7,529 nt of DNA from Chlorobiota bacterium (GCA_008363265.1 RHKR01000255.1:1-7529); one strand, 5' to 3'; shown: positions 1 through 6,240, numbered from the stretch's first letter. Notes: generated by a model not told the origin, from the letters alone. Made by a program: numbers and translations.

Positions 1-32
1 TTTCTGTGGAGATAGAGAACCCTCTTTTTCAT
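1..32 (-). CDS. Start of an unidentified gene, cut by the window edge
   Basis: An ATG at 30-32 opens a frame that reads MKKRVLYLHR before the window ends. It begins one base after the TAG stop of the DUF481 gene, and a GGGAG sequence at 40-44 sits 7 bases upstream, which is a good Shine-Dalgarno and spacing. This arrangement suggests translational coupling with the DUF481 gene in one transcript. The basic residues followed by hydrophobic ones fit a normal protein start, but ten residues are too few to name a family. Confidence 0.45.
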   Translation of the reverse strand, partial: MKKRVLYLHR

Positions 33-33
33 A

Positions 34-795
34 CTAAAACTCCCACTCGACGCCATACTTGCTGTCAATATCGTACACTTTCAGATCCTGAAGCGGAATA
101 TTGTCGTAGAACAGGTTAAACTTAATTGTGAAAGAAAGGTCTTCTGAGAACTTGAAAGCTGCCTTGGTTTCCGAAAGTATCCGGAAATTTTCAATGGCCT
201 TGAACGCCGGTTGGAAATATGTGGTCGATGCGATGGTGATGTTTTTCGCGGGAATATAGTTAACCGAAATATAGGAATTTCCCCTTATAAGACTCATTTC
301 ACGCGATTGAGCCCCCGACCTGGGGACATCAAACTCCTCTCTCTCGAACATGGCACCTGCGCCGAGCCGGATTTTCCAGGCGGGCTCTTCGACCAGAAGG
401 AATCTGACTCCACCTCCGGCGATCTCCCTGTTCAGGATCTTGCGCGATAGATTGTAATTATATTGCAGAAATGCTTCGGCATACACATCCGGACTGAATC
501 TGTTAACATACCTGAGGTGCGCGACAAACTCGTTGGATATCCTGATCCCGTTGCTTTCGCCAATGTCACCTTTCAGAACCTGGAGAAGTGAACTGTTCTT
601 CCAGTCGGCTTCGATGGCTACGGTCGATTCGAGAAGCAGCACATCACTGTTACCCTTTTTATAAGTTAATTCCGACTCGATATGTCCCGACCACATTCCT
701 GAAGTGTCGTCATCCAAGCGAAGTTCCTCGATGTTGATCTGACCGTAAATGCTCCCAATAATGAGCGATAAGAAAGTAAAAAAATATTTCGACAT
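34..795 (-). CDS. DUF481 family outer-membrane beta-barrel protein
   Basis: A 253-residue protein that matches the DUF481 (YdiY-like) family by its pattern of beta strands and motifs. Residues 1-18 form a signal peptide with probable cleavage before Gln19. GNSD at 49-52 and the stretch GGG...LGAGAMFERE around 127-153 are typical of the family, as are YFQPAF at 193-198 and LFYDNIP at 228-234. The last residue is Phe in an alternating aromatic strand (YGVEWEF), the usual C-terminal signal of an outer-membrane barrel. The ATG at 793-795 was chosen although the frame is open to 852: the signal peptide begins there, and the extra codons would run over a promoter and the T-tract of the upstream terminator. 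There is no clear Shine-Dalgarno. The function of DUF481 proteins is not established, and nothing ties this one functionally to nrfHA. Confidence 0.82.
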   Translation of the reverse strand: MSKYFFTFLSLIIGSIYGQINIEELRLDDDTSGMWSGHIESELTYKKGNSDVLLLESTVAIEADWKNSSLLQVLKGDIGESNGIRISNEFVAHLRYVNRFSPDVYAEAFLQYNYNLSRKILNREIAGGGVRFLLVEEPAWKIRLGAGAMFEREEFDVPRSGAQSREMSLIRGNSYISVNYIPAKNITIASTTYFQPAFKAIENFRILSETKAAFKFSEDLSFTIKFNLFYDNIPLQDLKVYDIDSKYGVEWEF

Positions 796-820
796 CTGTT
801 TATTCTGATTTGTTACCGGA

Positions 821-853
821 CAAAAATAATCACTACTGACCTTTATAAACAAA
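821..853 (-). promoter_or_regulatory. Candidate Bacteroidota-type promoter for the DUF481 gene
   Basis: Read on the minus strand, TTTG at 850-853 is followed after 21 bases by TATTTTTG at 821-828. This fits the Bacteroidota housekeeping sigma consensus of a -33 TTTG and a -7 TAnnTTTG with about 19-21 bases between. Transcription would start near 815, leaving a leader of about 20 bases before the ATG at 795. The -33 element uses the end of the T-tract of the nrfHA terminator, so termination and re-initiation are packed together. This is a consensus match by eye only. Confidence 0.5.
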
Positions 854-882
854 AAAAACCCGGAACCTGTTACAGCTCCGGG
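851..882 (-). terminator. Intrinsic terminator of the nrfHA operon
   Basis: On the minus strand CCCGGA and TCCGGG (877-882 and 859-864) form a 6-bp GC-rich stem, with an inner CTG/CAG pairing. Eight T residues follow directly (851-858). This is a standard Rho-independent terminator, about 95 bases after the nrfA stop, and it separates nrfHA from the DUF481 gene. Confidence 0.85.
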
Positions 883-924
883 CTCGAAAACAACTAAATT
901 TATTGCTAAATTCCCACGACATTT

Positions 925-949
925 CTTAATGCGCCGCGGCGCACTTAAG
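925..949. repeat. GC palindrome flanked by TTAAG arms
   Basis: TGCGCCGCGGCGCA at 930-943 is a perfect 14-bp palindrome. It is extended outward by CTTAA at 925-929 pairing with TTAAG at 945-949, with one unpaired C at 944. The whole could fold as a cruciform or an RNA hairpin just downstream of the nrfA stop. There is no T-tract next to it, so it is not a typical terminator. It could be an intergenic repeat of the REP type, an mRNA-stabilising structure or a protein-binding site. Confidence 0.6.
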
Positions 950-975
950 TTCTTAAGTTCCTGAGTTCTTAAGTT
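944..975. repeat. Tandem octamer repeat CTTAAGTT
   Basis: Four head-to-tail 8-bp units lie at 944-951, 952-959, 960-967 and 968-975. Three are exactly CTTAAGTT and the third is CCTGAGTT. The array starts inside the arm of the adjacent palindrome and ends one base before the TGA stop of nrfA (977-979). Its first unit supplies the TTAAG that pairs across the palindrome, so the two structures are probably one composite element. Confidence 0.65.
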
Positions 976-976
976 C

Positions 977-2461
977 TCAATAAGTATTCAGCCATCCCTG
1001 GCGTTTCTTCGCTTCCTCGTCCCATTGTTTCGCAATGGTTTTCAGGAATTCATCCTTGTCGGCGAACATGGCCTTCAGATCGAAACCGAGATAAGCCTGA
1101 GCCTTTTCCTTGGTGGAGACGTCAGGCAGTGCAACAGGATACGATTTTCCCTTTTTGATCAGGATAACAGCCAGTGCCTTGCGTGCTTCTTCAGCTTTCG
1201 CGAGAGAGGTACCGACCACTCTGAGGGCTTCAACGGGAGCATGGAAACCAAGTCCATTGGCAGCTGCCACCCAGTCCCAACGCCACTGAGCATGACGGAT
1301 GAGTTTTAGGGCGGGCTTCATTTCTTCCGGTGTCGCTCCGGCATCCCAGGCAGCCTTGGCTTCAAGGTGAGCGGCGGCGATCGCTTTTTCAGCAATTCTT
1401 CTTATTTCTTCTACCCTGTCCTGTCTGTCATACACATCCTGGATCAGTTTATCGGTCTCTTCCCTGTGGCATACCTGGCATGAGTTAGCCACGTTGGCCA
1501 GAGGACTCTGGATGTGGTGATCAGTGAACTTTACACCGCCTTCAGATTTGTAGGGCATATGGCAGTCGGAGCACGATACACCGCGTTTCGCGTGGATTCC
1601 TGTCATGAAAAGTTCGTAGTCCGGATGCTGTGCTTTGAGCATCGGAGCTTTTGATATCTTATGCTCCCAATCCTTGTAGTCCATTTCATCAAAATATGCT
1701 TCCATTGAGTCGGCACTGAAACCTTTATCCCATGGGAATGTGAGGTATTTGCCTTCGCCTTTGAAGTAGTATTCAACGTGGCACTGAGCGCAAACGAGTG
1801 ATCTCATCTCCTGACGGGAGGCTTTTGTTATGTCTTTACCCTGTCTCTGGAAAGCTTCCACGAGTGCGGGACGGGTAATCCTAAGGTTCATGCTCTTCGG
1901 ATCGTGGCAGTCCTGGCAACCGATCGGGTTGACGATCTCGGCGCCTTTGTCTTTCCATTTACCTTTGTAGAACTCTTCAGGTCCGACTTTTGCCATTACG
2001 CGCGGCACATCGGTACTCTTACAGCTCCAGCAGGTCGCGGGCTGCGGACTCTCTTTTACGCCGCCGGTTCTCAGTGTAAGTCTTATATCCCTTACTGCAT
2101 GAGCGTGGCCGCGGCCCTGATTATAATCTTTTGCGAAGGCATATCCTGCCCACATTATCACCAATTCGGGATATTTTTCCAGGTAATCGATCTTTTTCGA
2201 TCCACCGTGCTTGCTCGCGAAGTTGGTATCAAGGGTTTTCATGTATGTTTCATACTCGCGTGGGTAATTCTCTCCCCACACTTCATTTCGTGGCTCCCAT
2301 TCAGCGATCGGTTTGACCGCTTGAAGTGTAAAGCTCTCGGCTCTTCTTTCGATGATGGTCGAAGCGAATAGTCCCAGAATAAATACTACTACCACCGTGC
2401 CAAGGAATATTACCCACCCAAGCCACGGTTTTTCTTTAAGCTGTTCAGAAATTGGTTTCAT
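977..2461 (-). CDS. nrfA: Ammonia-forming cytochrome c nitrite reductase, catalytic subunit NrfA
   Basis: A 494-residue pentaheme enzyme that reduces nitrite to ammonium with six electrons in the periplasm. The active-site heme has the diagnostic CWSCK motif (144-148, Lys ligand). Four CXXCH motifs follow: CQDCH 182-186, CAQCH 224-228, CSDCH 297-301 and CQVCH 328-332. By comparison with characterised NrfA proteins, the catalytic residues are Arg131 (LRTG), Tyr231 (CHVEYYF) and His279 (KAQH). Glu230, Tyr231, Lys276 and Gln278 give the calcium-site signature, so this is the calcium-dependent class rather than the class with Arg in place of Gln. Residues 15-35 form a membrane segment without a convincing signal peptidase site (Leu at -3), so the protein probably stays anchored. 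The length is normal. The ATG follows nrfH by 9 bases and has a good Shine-Dalgarno. Confidence 0.97.
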   Translation of the reverse strand: MKPISEQLKEKPWLGWVIFLGTVVVVFILGLFASTIIERRAESFTLQAVKPIAEWEPRNEVWGENYPREYETYMKTLDTNFASKHGGSKKIDYLEKYPELVIMWAGYAFAKDYNQGRGHAHAVRDIRLTLRTGGVKESPQPATCWSCKSTDVPRVMAKVGPEEFYKGKWKDKGAEIVNPIGCQDCHDPKSMNLRITRPALVEAFQRQGKDITKASRQEMRSLVCAQCHVEYYFKGEGKYLTFPWDKGFSADSMEAYFDEMDYKDWEHKISKAPMLKAQHPDYELFMTGIHAKRGVSCSDCHMPYKSEGGVKFTDHHIQSPLANVANSCQVCHREETDKLIQDVYDRQDRVEEIRRIAEKAIAAAHLEAKAAWDAGATPEEMKPALKLIRHAQWRWDWVAAANGLGFHAPVEALRVVGTSLAKAEEARKALAVILIKKGKSYPVALPDVSTKEKAQAYLGFDLKAMFADKDEFLKTIAKQWDEEAKKRQGWLNTY

Positions 2462-2465
2462 TTAA

Positions 2466-2471
2466 TCCTCT
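2466..2471 (-). promoter_or_regulatory. Ribosome binding site of nrfA
   Basis: AGAGGA on the minus strand lies 4 bases before the nrfA ATG and touches the last base of the nrfH stop codon (2471-2473). This is one of the few clear Shine-Dalgarno sequences in the window. It suggests that translation of nrfA is coupled to, or at least directly follows, that of nrfH. Confidence 0.65.
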
Positions 2472-3037
2472 TATTTCTGTTTCGAATTGTTGGTTTTCAT
2501 CCAGTCCGGGATCACAGGAGTAAGTCCCGGTACTTTCGCGTCAGGCGTCGAAGAGAGAGAGTTAACCCTGCCGTGAGGAACCTCCCTGTGGCAGTCCCAG
2601 CAGTAGACACCCTCCATATCGATCGACCTGTTCCCTTGTTCATATCCACGGTTCGAGATCGGGTGTATCACGTTCTCATGGCACCTGATACAGTTGGCCT
2701 GTACCGCGTTTTTTCCGGCATCTTTGATCTTGATCACCTGTGGCTCAAGCCTGAAAGTGAACATGAAAGAGTGGCGAAGCCCGTCCTGTGCCTTGAAGAG
2801 GTACTTGGAGATCAGGTTGTCCTGGGGAACGTGGCAATCGTTACAGACTGTGAAGCGTCCGTGGCTGCCTTTCTCCCAAGTGGCGAAGTACGAATTCATA
2901 ACGTGGCAGTTTATGCAGGCCTCAGGCTTATCGGATGCATACGAGATCGCGTTGGAAATGTAGAGCACCTGAAAGCCCAGACCAGCTACTAAAAAGTATC
3001 CGGATGCGCAAACAAAATCTCGAATTTTAAATTTAAT
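2471..3037 (-). CDS. nrfH: Tetraheme cytochrome NrfH, quinol dehydrogenase of the nitrite reductase; start uncertain
   Basis: A NapC/NrfH-family membrane tetraheme cytochrome that takes electrons from menaquinol and feeds NrfA. Counting from an ATT at 3035-3037 it has 188 residues. Four heme motifs are intact: CINCH 41-45, with Met47 giving the CXXCHXM signature of NrfH heme 1, then CNDCH 65-69, CIRCH 116-120 and CWDCH 146-150. LFKAQDG after heme 2 also resembles the family. The only conventional in-frame start is a GTG at 2966-2968. It would leave just about 17 residues before heme 1 and delete most of the membrane helix. The in-frame codons upstream encode IKFKIRDF followed by a hydrophobic segment (residues 8-31), exactly where NrfH has its anchor, and they end at a TAA (3038-3040). 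No ATG, GTG or TTG occurs in that stretch; ATT at 3035-3037 or 3023-3025 are the candidates. The family call is firm, the start is inference. Confidence 0.9.
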   Translation of the reverse strand: MKFKIRDFVCASGYFLVAGLGFQVLYISNAISYASDKPEACINCHVMNSYFATWEKGSHGRFTVCNDCHVPQDNLISKYLFKAQDGLRHSFMFTFRLEPQVIKIKDAGKNAVQANCIRCHENVIHPISNRGYEQGNRSIDMEGVYCWDCHREVPHGRVNSLSSTPDAKVPGLTPVIPDWMKTNNSKQK

Positions 3038-3040
3038 TTA
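3028..3040. promoter_or_regulatory. AT-rich inverted repeat at the 5' end of nrfH
   Basis: TAAATT and AATTTA form a 6-bp inverted repeat around a central T. CGAAT also occurs twice, 20 bases apart (3021-3025 and 3041-3045). The site lies in the AT-rich stretch 3011-3060, where the nrfHA promoter should be, and overlaps the possible ATT start codon. It could be an operator, but such patterns arise easily by chance in AT-rich DNA. No good Fnr-type (TTGAT...ATCAA) site or complete promoter was found. Confidence 0.22.
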
Positions 3041-3100
3041 CGAATATAAAACAAATAACAAAACAGATGGGCGGGGGAAAATCGATTTGGTGCGGAATTG

Positions 3101-3136
3101 AAATAAAAAAAAGGCTGCCACACATGCGACAGCCTT
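3101..3136 (-). terminator. Intrinsic terminator after the YD-repeat gene
   Basis: On the minus strand AAGGCTG and CAGCCTT (3130-3136 and 3111-3117) form a 7-bp stem around a 12-base loop. A run of eight T residues and a further T-rich stretch follow (3101-3112). It lies about 25 bases after the stop of the 3162-4007 gene and isolates nrfHA transcription from the upstream genes. Confidence 0.85.
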
Positions 3137-3161
3137 AAATTTTCACGAGATCAGGATGGTT

Positions 3162-4007
3162 TTACTTACCGTCCCGGTAGATCCTGAGCACCTGTACCTT
3201 GATCTCCTGCTCCGGTTTACCGCCTTCGGTCGACATTCCGGTCATCTCGATTATCTGATCATGCAGACCGCCGGAATGCATTATCATCAAATCCTCTTTC
3301 AGTCCCTGACCTTCCCACTGTCTGGTGACAAACCTGTCGCGGGTGTCATAAGCGTAAACGGCGAAACTTTCGGTCCAGTTTGCCTGCCAAACGCGACCAT
3401 AGTTATCGTACAAAACTTCATGGCCCGGGTCCTGTACTCCATTGTCTTTTTTCTTGTCAACAAAATAGTTGCCGTTCCATTTCATGCTCCCGACCTTGTC
3501 GAGTTTACCTTTTTTGTAGGTGTAGGAAGTGTTGTTCGCCTTTGTGATGTTTCCTTTTTTATCGCGGGTGAGCTTCAGAACGGATTTTTTGCCGGCCATC
3601 ATTTCGGTAAACCTGCCTGCCTTGTCGTACTTGAATGTGAGTGAGGTTGACTGGTACACACCCGCTGTATTCTTCGAACTGACGGTAAGTTGTATGAGCC
3701 TGCCGTCATTGTTGTATTCGTAAATGGCTGTATCCAATGGAGTTACAGTGCCATCGGATGAGATCACCTGACCGGTGTGAATCTCGAACATAATTGCTTC
3801 ACGCTTGATGACATCAACGTAAAACTGCATAAGTTTATCACGGAGGATCGGATCAAGGCGGAGATCATTCTGCTTGTTGGTGTTGTAATCATGAACAAAT
3901 TCGTGAGTCAACTGGGCATATCCCTCGGAGAGGATGAAATCCTGAGCCATAAGGGTTGAAAAAGTGAGGAAAAAACAAATAATAGCGGAGACAATTCGTG
4001 TTCTCAT
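3162..4007 (-). CDS. Secreted protein with YD/RHS-like repeats, function unknown
   Basis: A 281-residue protein starting with a signal peptide (MRTRIVSAIICFFLTFSTLM, then Ala21 and probable cleavage before Gln22). After a region rich in polar residues, five or six imperfect repeats follow the pattern aromatic-x-Tyr-Asp-x-x-Gly-Arg: YEYNNDGRL 96-104, FKYDKAGRF 125-133, LTRDKKGNI 146-154, YTYKKGKLD 162-170, LYDNYGRVW 199-207 and YAYDTRDRF 218-226. These resemble YD repeats of RHS proteins, which build beta-strand shells. This protein is far shorter than RHS toxins, lacks the RHS core and has no variable C-terminal toxin domain. It is probably periplasmic or surface-exposed. Its ATG has no strong Shine-Dalgarno. 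It lies 99 bases after the 4107-5522 gene, with at most weak termination signals between, so the two may share a transcript. The repeat family is an inference; no function can be given. Confidence 0.75.
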   Translation of the reverse strand: MRTRIVSAIICFFLTFSTLMAQDFILSEGYAQLTHEFVHDYNTNKQNDLRLDPILRDKLMQFYVDVIKREAIMFEIHTGQVISSDGTVTPLDTAIYEYNNDGRLIQLTVSSKNTAGVYQSTSLTFKYDKAGRFTEMMAGKKSVLKLTRDKKGNITKANNTSYTYKKGKLDKVGSMKWNGNYFVDKKKDNGVQDPGHEVLYDNYGRVWQANWTESFAVYAYDTRDRFVTRQWEGQGLKEDLMIMHSGGLHDQIIEMTGMSTEGGKPEQEIKVQVLRIYRDGK

Positions 4008-4035
4008 GGATCGTCTTTCTGTTTATGATTAAATT

Positions 4036-4049
4036 ACCGCCACAGCGGT
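4036..4049. repeat. Small GC hairpin in the leader of the YD-repeat gene
   Basis: ACCGC and GCGGT form a 5-bp inverted repeat around a CACA loop (TGTG on the minus strand), in an otherwise AT-rich gap. It ends 29 bases before the ATG at 4007. There is no T-run after it on the minus strand, so it is not a good terminator. A role in the mRNA leader or no role are both possible. Confidence 0.3.
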
Positions 4050-4056
4050 GTAGATT

Positions 4057-4077
4057 AAAAAAATATTTGAGGCTCAA
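4057..4077 (-). terminator. Weak possible terminator after the 471-residue protein gene
   Basis: On the minus strand TTGA and TCAA pair around a 3-base GCC loop and are followed by ATA and seven T residues (4057-4063). A 4-bp, mostly AT stem is weak, so partial read-through into the YD-repeat gene is likely if it acts at all. Confidence 0.25.
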
Positions 4078-4106
4078 GTTACGAAAATCCGGGCAAATCA
4101 AACCAT

Positions 4107-5522
4107 TCATTTCACTCCGAAATAGAATTTCCACAATGCTTCGCCGATCGAGCCCGGAACAGTTTCCGAATAAGTATCGTAGGGACCCGCTTTACCGGAG
4201 TTTTCAACATTTCCGTAATAGTCGTATTCCGTCCAGCTCAGCCATTTTATTGCCTGGGGATACTTCTGTATTGATGCTTTAACCACTGAATTCTTTCCCA
4301 CGCTGAATTCCGTGGAAGTGGAGGATGAATAATCATTGCTGCGATCCATAAAACTGAATATCCAGGTGGTGACATCAAAGTCGATTTCAATGCTTTTTTG
4401 CCAGGTTTCAACGTAATTCCCTCTTTTCACCAACCGTGAAGGATGGTAAAAATACCATGTTTGAGGGTTTCCGGATGAAACAATAAAATCATCACCACCA
4501 CATGGCAACCATCCTTGCTCTTTCATCGTGGAGAGAACGTAGTAAGTCTTCGCCGCATCCAGGTACTGCTTGCAGGGTTTTTCCCTGAAGGCATATGTCG
4601 CCTGAAAATATGAATTTAAATAGTCTTTTTGGTCACGATAAAGATCGAAAAGCCTGCAGTTAACCATTATTTTCAGATCGGAGAGGTCATTTTCCGTTTC
4701 ACCGTAGCTTGATGTGAATCCTCCGTAAACCTTGTTAAGCAACCCCTGAAGCGAGTTAAAATATTGGATCAATGCCGGCTTTGGAAGCTTTTCGGAAAAT
4801 AGATAATAGCAATCTGATATCCTGTTTAGATCAGCACCGGTTGCGAAACCTATTTTATCCAGCTTTTTAGCAGCTTCGAGCAGGGTTTGAGAATTATTGG
4901 TTTCGGAAGCAAGATTTTTTGTCAGATTAACGAAGACCAGCTGGCTCTCAGTATTGTTAAACTCGTTATATTGTTCTGCCAACTGAAGATTCTTTTTAGC
5001 CGCGGCGTAATTTTTGAGTTTCTTGTAATCTCCAAAAAGCCACCTGTGAATATCCGAGCGGGTCCATTCAAAGCTGCCGCAAAAATCGATCTTGTTGCCC
5101 TTCAGATTTTTCAATGCCGCCTCATTACTCGCAATTGCCGACTTTGAATCGTTCAGCAGGTTATCCAAAGTCGCCAGCATGATGTTAACTATCACAAGCG
5201 TGTATGATTTCTCCGGCTCAGCACTTTTTTGCGCATCGATTAAAGAAGCAGACATTCTTTTTCTGATATTCTTCAACTCCCGTTGCTGCTTATCGTCAAG
5301 CCTCGGACCGGAATCCACTGCCGTCGTATCAACAACGGCTGATGCTGTATCCGCTTCTCGATTAACAGTCTGGTAAAACAGCAGAAAATCAATCAACGGT
5401 TGCTTGGATGATTGATTTATTTTGCAATTCTCAACATTTTGAATCAGTTGTTCAAAGTCAGTCTGCGAAAACAGGGTGAATGTACAGAAGGCCCAGATCA
5501 TAAGAAGTGAATATTTTTTCAT
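4107..5522 (-). CDS. Secreted helical protein, function unknown
   Basis: A 471-residue protein not recognised as any family. Residues 1-19 form a signal peptide (MKKYSLLMIWAFCTFTLFS) with probable cleavage before Gln20, so it is periplasmic or exported. Residues 56-75 are an Asp/Thr/Ala-rich linker. Residues about 77-335 are predominantly helical, with TPR-like spacing in stretches such as 160-190 and 285-330 (for example DYKKLKNYAAAKKNLQLAEQ), but no clean TPR consensus. The C-terminal part (about 336-471) is rich in Trp, Tyr and Ser, looks beta-stranded, and ends with EALWKFYFGVK. Cysteines at 33, 148, 238, 289, 317 and 341 may form disulfides. Upstream there is a TATAAT at 5582-5587. The next gene downstream, 99 bases away, also encodes an exported unknown protein. 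A scaffold or binding role would be a guess. Confidence 0.75.
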   Translation of the reverse strand: MKKYSLLMIWAFCTFTLFSQTDFEQLIQNVENCKINQSSKQPLIDFLLFYQTVNREADTASAVVDTTAVDSGPRLDDKQQRELKNIRKRMSASLIDAQKSAEPEKSYTLVIVNIMLATLDNLLNDSKSAIASNEAALKNLKGNKIDFCGSFEWTRSDIHRWLFGDYKKLKNYAAAKKNLQLAEQYNEFNNTESQLVFVNLTKNLASETNNSQTLLEAAKKLDKIGFATGADLNRISDCYYLFSEKLPKPALIQYFNSLQGLLNKVYGGFTSSYGETENDLSDLKIMVNCRLFDLYRDQKDYLNSYFQATYAFREKPCKQYLDAAKTYYVLSTMKEQGWLPCGGDDFIVSSGNPQTWYFYHPSRLVKRGNYVETWQKSIEIDFDVTTWIFSFMDRSNDYSSSTSTEFSVGKNSVVKASIQKYPQAIKWLSWTEYDYYGNVENSGKAGPYDTYSETVPGSIGEALWKFYFGVK

Positions 5523-5581
5523 ATCTCACGCTCAAATAAATTAGTCAAAGAATGGAGACCATCTTGCCGCCTGGTGAGTTC

Positions 5582-5611
5582 ATTATACACGCTTGAGTGA
5601 AGAATAAGGAA
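5582..5611 (-). promoter_or_regulatory. Candidate promoter for the 471-residue protein gene
   Basis: A perfect TATAAT lies at 5582-5587 on the minus strand. At 18 bases upstream is TTCCTT (5606-5611), a poor -35. The start would be about 52 bases before the ATG at 5522. Since the Bacteroidota sigma factor prefers TAnnTTTG, the match to the E. coli consensus may be chance. Confidence 0.28.
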
Positions 5612-5625
5612 CCGGAAGAAGATCT

Positions 5626-6240
5626 TCATTGCGCGTTCCTCCCCATCACCCTGAACTCGGAAATGCAGACATCCTGCCATCTTTGTCCGGGAGAAACACC
5701 GGTGCAGAGCATTTTCACATGTGTGGTAACCACCGGCGGGAAATTAACGGTTTGCATACCGTCGTAAATTTTGAAGAGTACGTCGCGTCTTGTACCGTCT
5801 GAGAATTCTAGTGTGGCTGAAGTGAGAATTGCATTCTGGTAATAGAGATCACCAAAATAGTAACCACCATTTGAGAAATTAGGATAATGGGAGCCGTTCC
5901 AGATGCTGATACCGTTCACTTCCATAGGGCGGGGTAAAGAGTAAGTGATCCATTGACCGTGATAAGTACCTGACGGACTCCACCATGTGAAGGGATCATT
6001 ATCGAATGAATATTCGGGAGGATAGCGAAACCCGTAGGAAGCCGGGAGCACCGAACTAGCGTACGCGGAGGCAGGCACCACTTCGACGAAAGGCTGGTTG
6101 TTAACCTTGGCAGCCTTTTCCCCTTCTACAGACTTTGCACTATTTCCGGGAACCCCTTTGATGATCAAAACCCCGACTATCACAAGGAGCAGGATAACTG
6201 CTACAGAAAGAAGCGCGACAATTATCTTGTTGTTTTTCAT
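5626..6240 (-). CDS. Membrane-anchored discoidin-like (NADase-type glycan-binding) domain protein
   Basis: A protein of 204 residues from the ATG at 6238-6240. The frame also has an ATG at 6253-6255, but only the later one has a plausible GGGA ribosome site. Residues about 5-28 (IIVALLSVAVILLLVIVGVL and following) form a single membrane anchor, then a polar linker to about 55. The rest is one beta-sandwich domain of the F5/8 type C/discoidin type. Typical features, numbered from the later ATG, are ASSVLPAS near 61-68, SFDNDPFTWWSP near 78-89, GQWITYSLPRPMEVNGISIWNG near 95-116, ATLEFSDGTRRDV near 142-154 and FPPV...VKM with CISEFRVMG at the end. This pattern matches the NADase-type glycan-binding domain, which binds carbohydrates or serves as an accessory domain. 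No catalytic domain is attached. The domain assignment is from motif memory; the ligand is unknown. Confidence 0.78.
   Translation of the reverse strand: MKNNKIIVALLSVAVILLLVIVGVLIIKGVPGNSAKSVEGEKAAKVNNQPFVEVVPASAYASSVLPASYGFRYPPEYSFDNDPFTWWSPSGTYHGQWITYSLPRPMEVNGISIWNGSHYPNFSNGGYYFGDLYYQNAILTSATLEFSDGTRRDVLFKIYDGMQTVNFPPVVTTHVKMLCTGVSPGQRWQDVCISEFRVMGRNAQ

Noticed and set aside
796..852. A longer start for the DUF481 gene at 852
   Set aside because: The added 19 residues precede a perfect signal peptide and come from DNA that holds a promoter and the T-tract of a terminator.
944..975. The octamer array as a CRISPR array
   Set aside because: The units are 8 bp with no spacers, and no cas genes are near.
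1904..2371. A 155-codon plus-strand open frame
   Set aside because: It lies entirely inside nrfA, whose protein is fully conserved through this part; the plus-strand product has no recognisable features.
2573..2992. Plus-strand open frames of 139 and 89 codons opposite nrfH
   Set aside because: Both are antisense to an intact tetraheme cytochrome gene and have no plausible start context or family resemblance.
977..3037. nrfHA and feoB as parts of one iron-and-nitrite system
   Set aside because: They are separated by three unrelated genes and a strong terminator; shared need for iron is not evidence of linkage.
3156..3644. A 162-codon plus-strand open frame
   Set aside because: It is antisense to the YD-repeat gene, which has a signal peptide, repeats and a matching terminator.
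3889..4134. An 81-codon minus-strand frame bridging two genes
   Set aside because: It overlaps the ends of two better-supported genes in another frame and reads as low-complexity, cysteine- and phenylalanine-rich noise.
5607..5640. AGGAAC/GTTCCT inverted repeat with an inner GAAGATCTTC palindrome as a terminator of the discoidin gene
   Set aside because: The outer repeat starts inside the coding region, the loop is long and no T-run follows on the minus strand.
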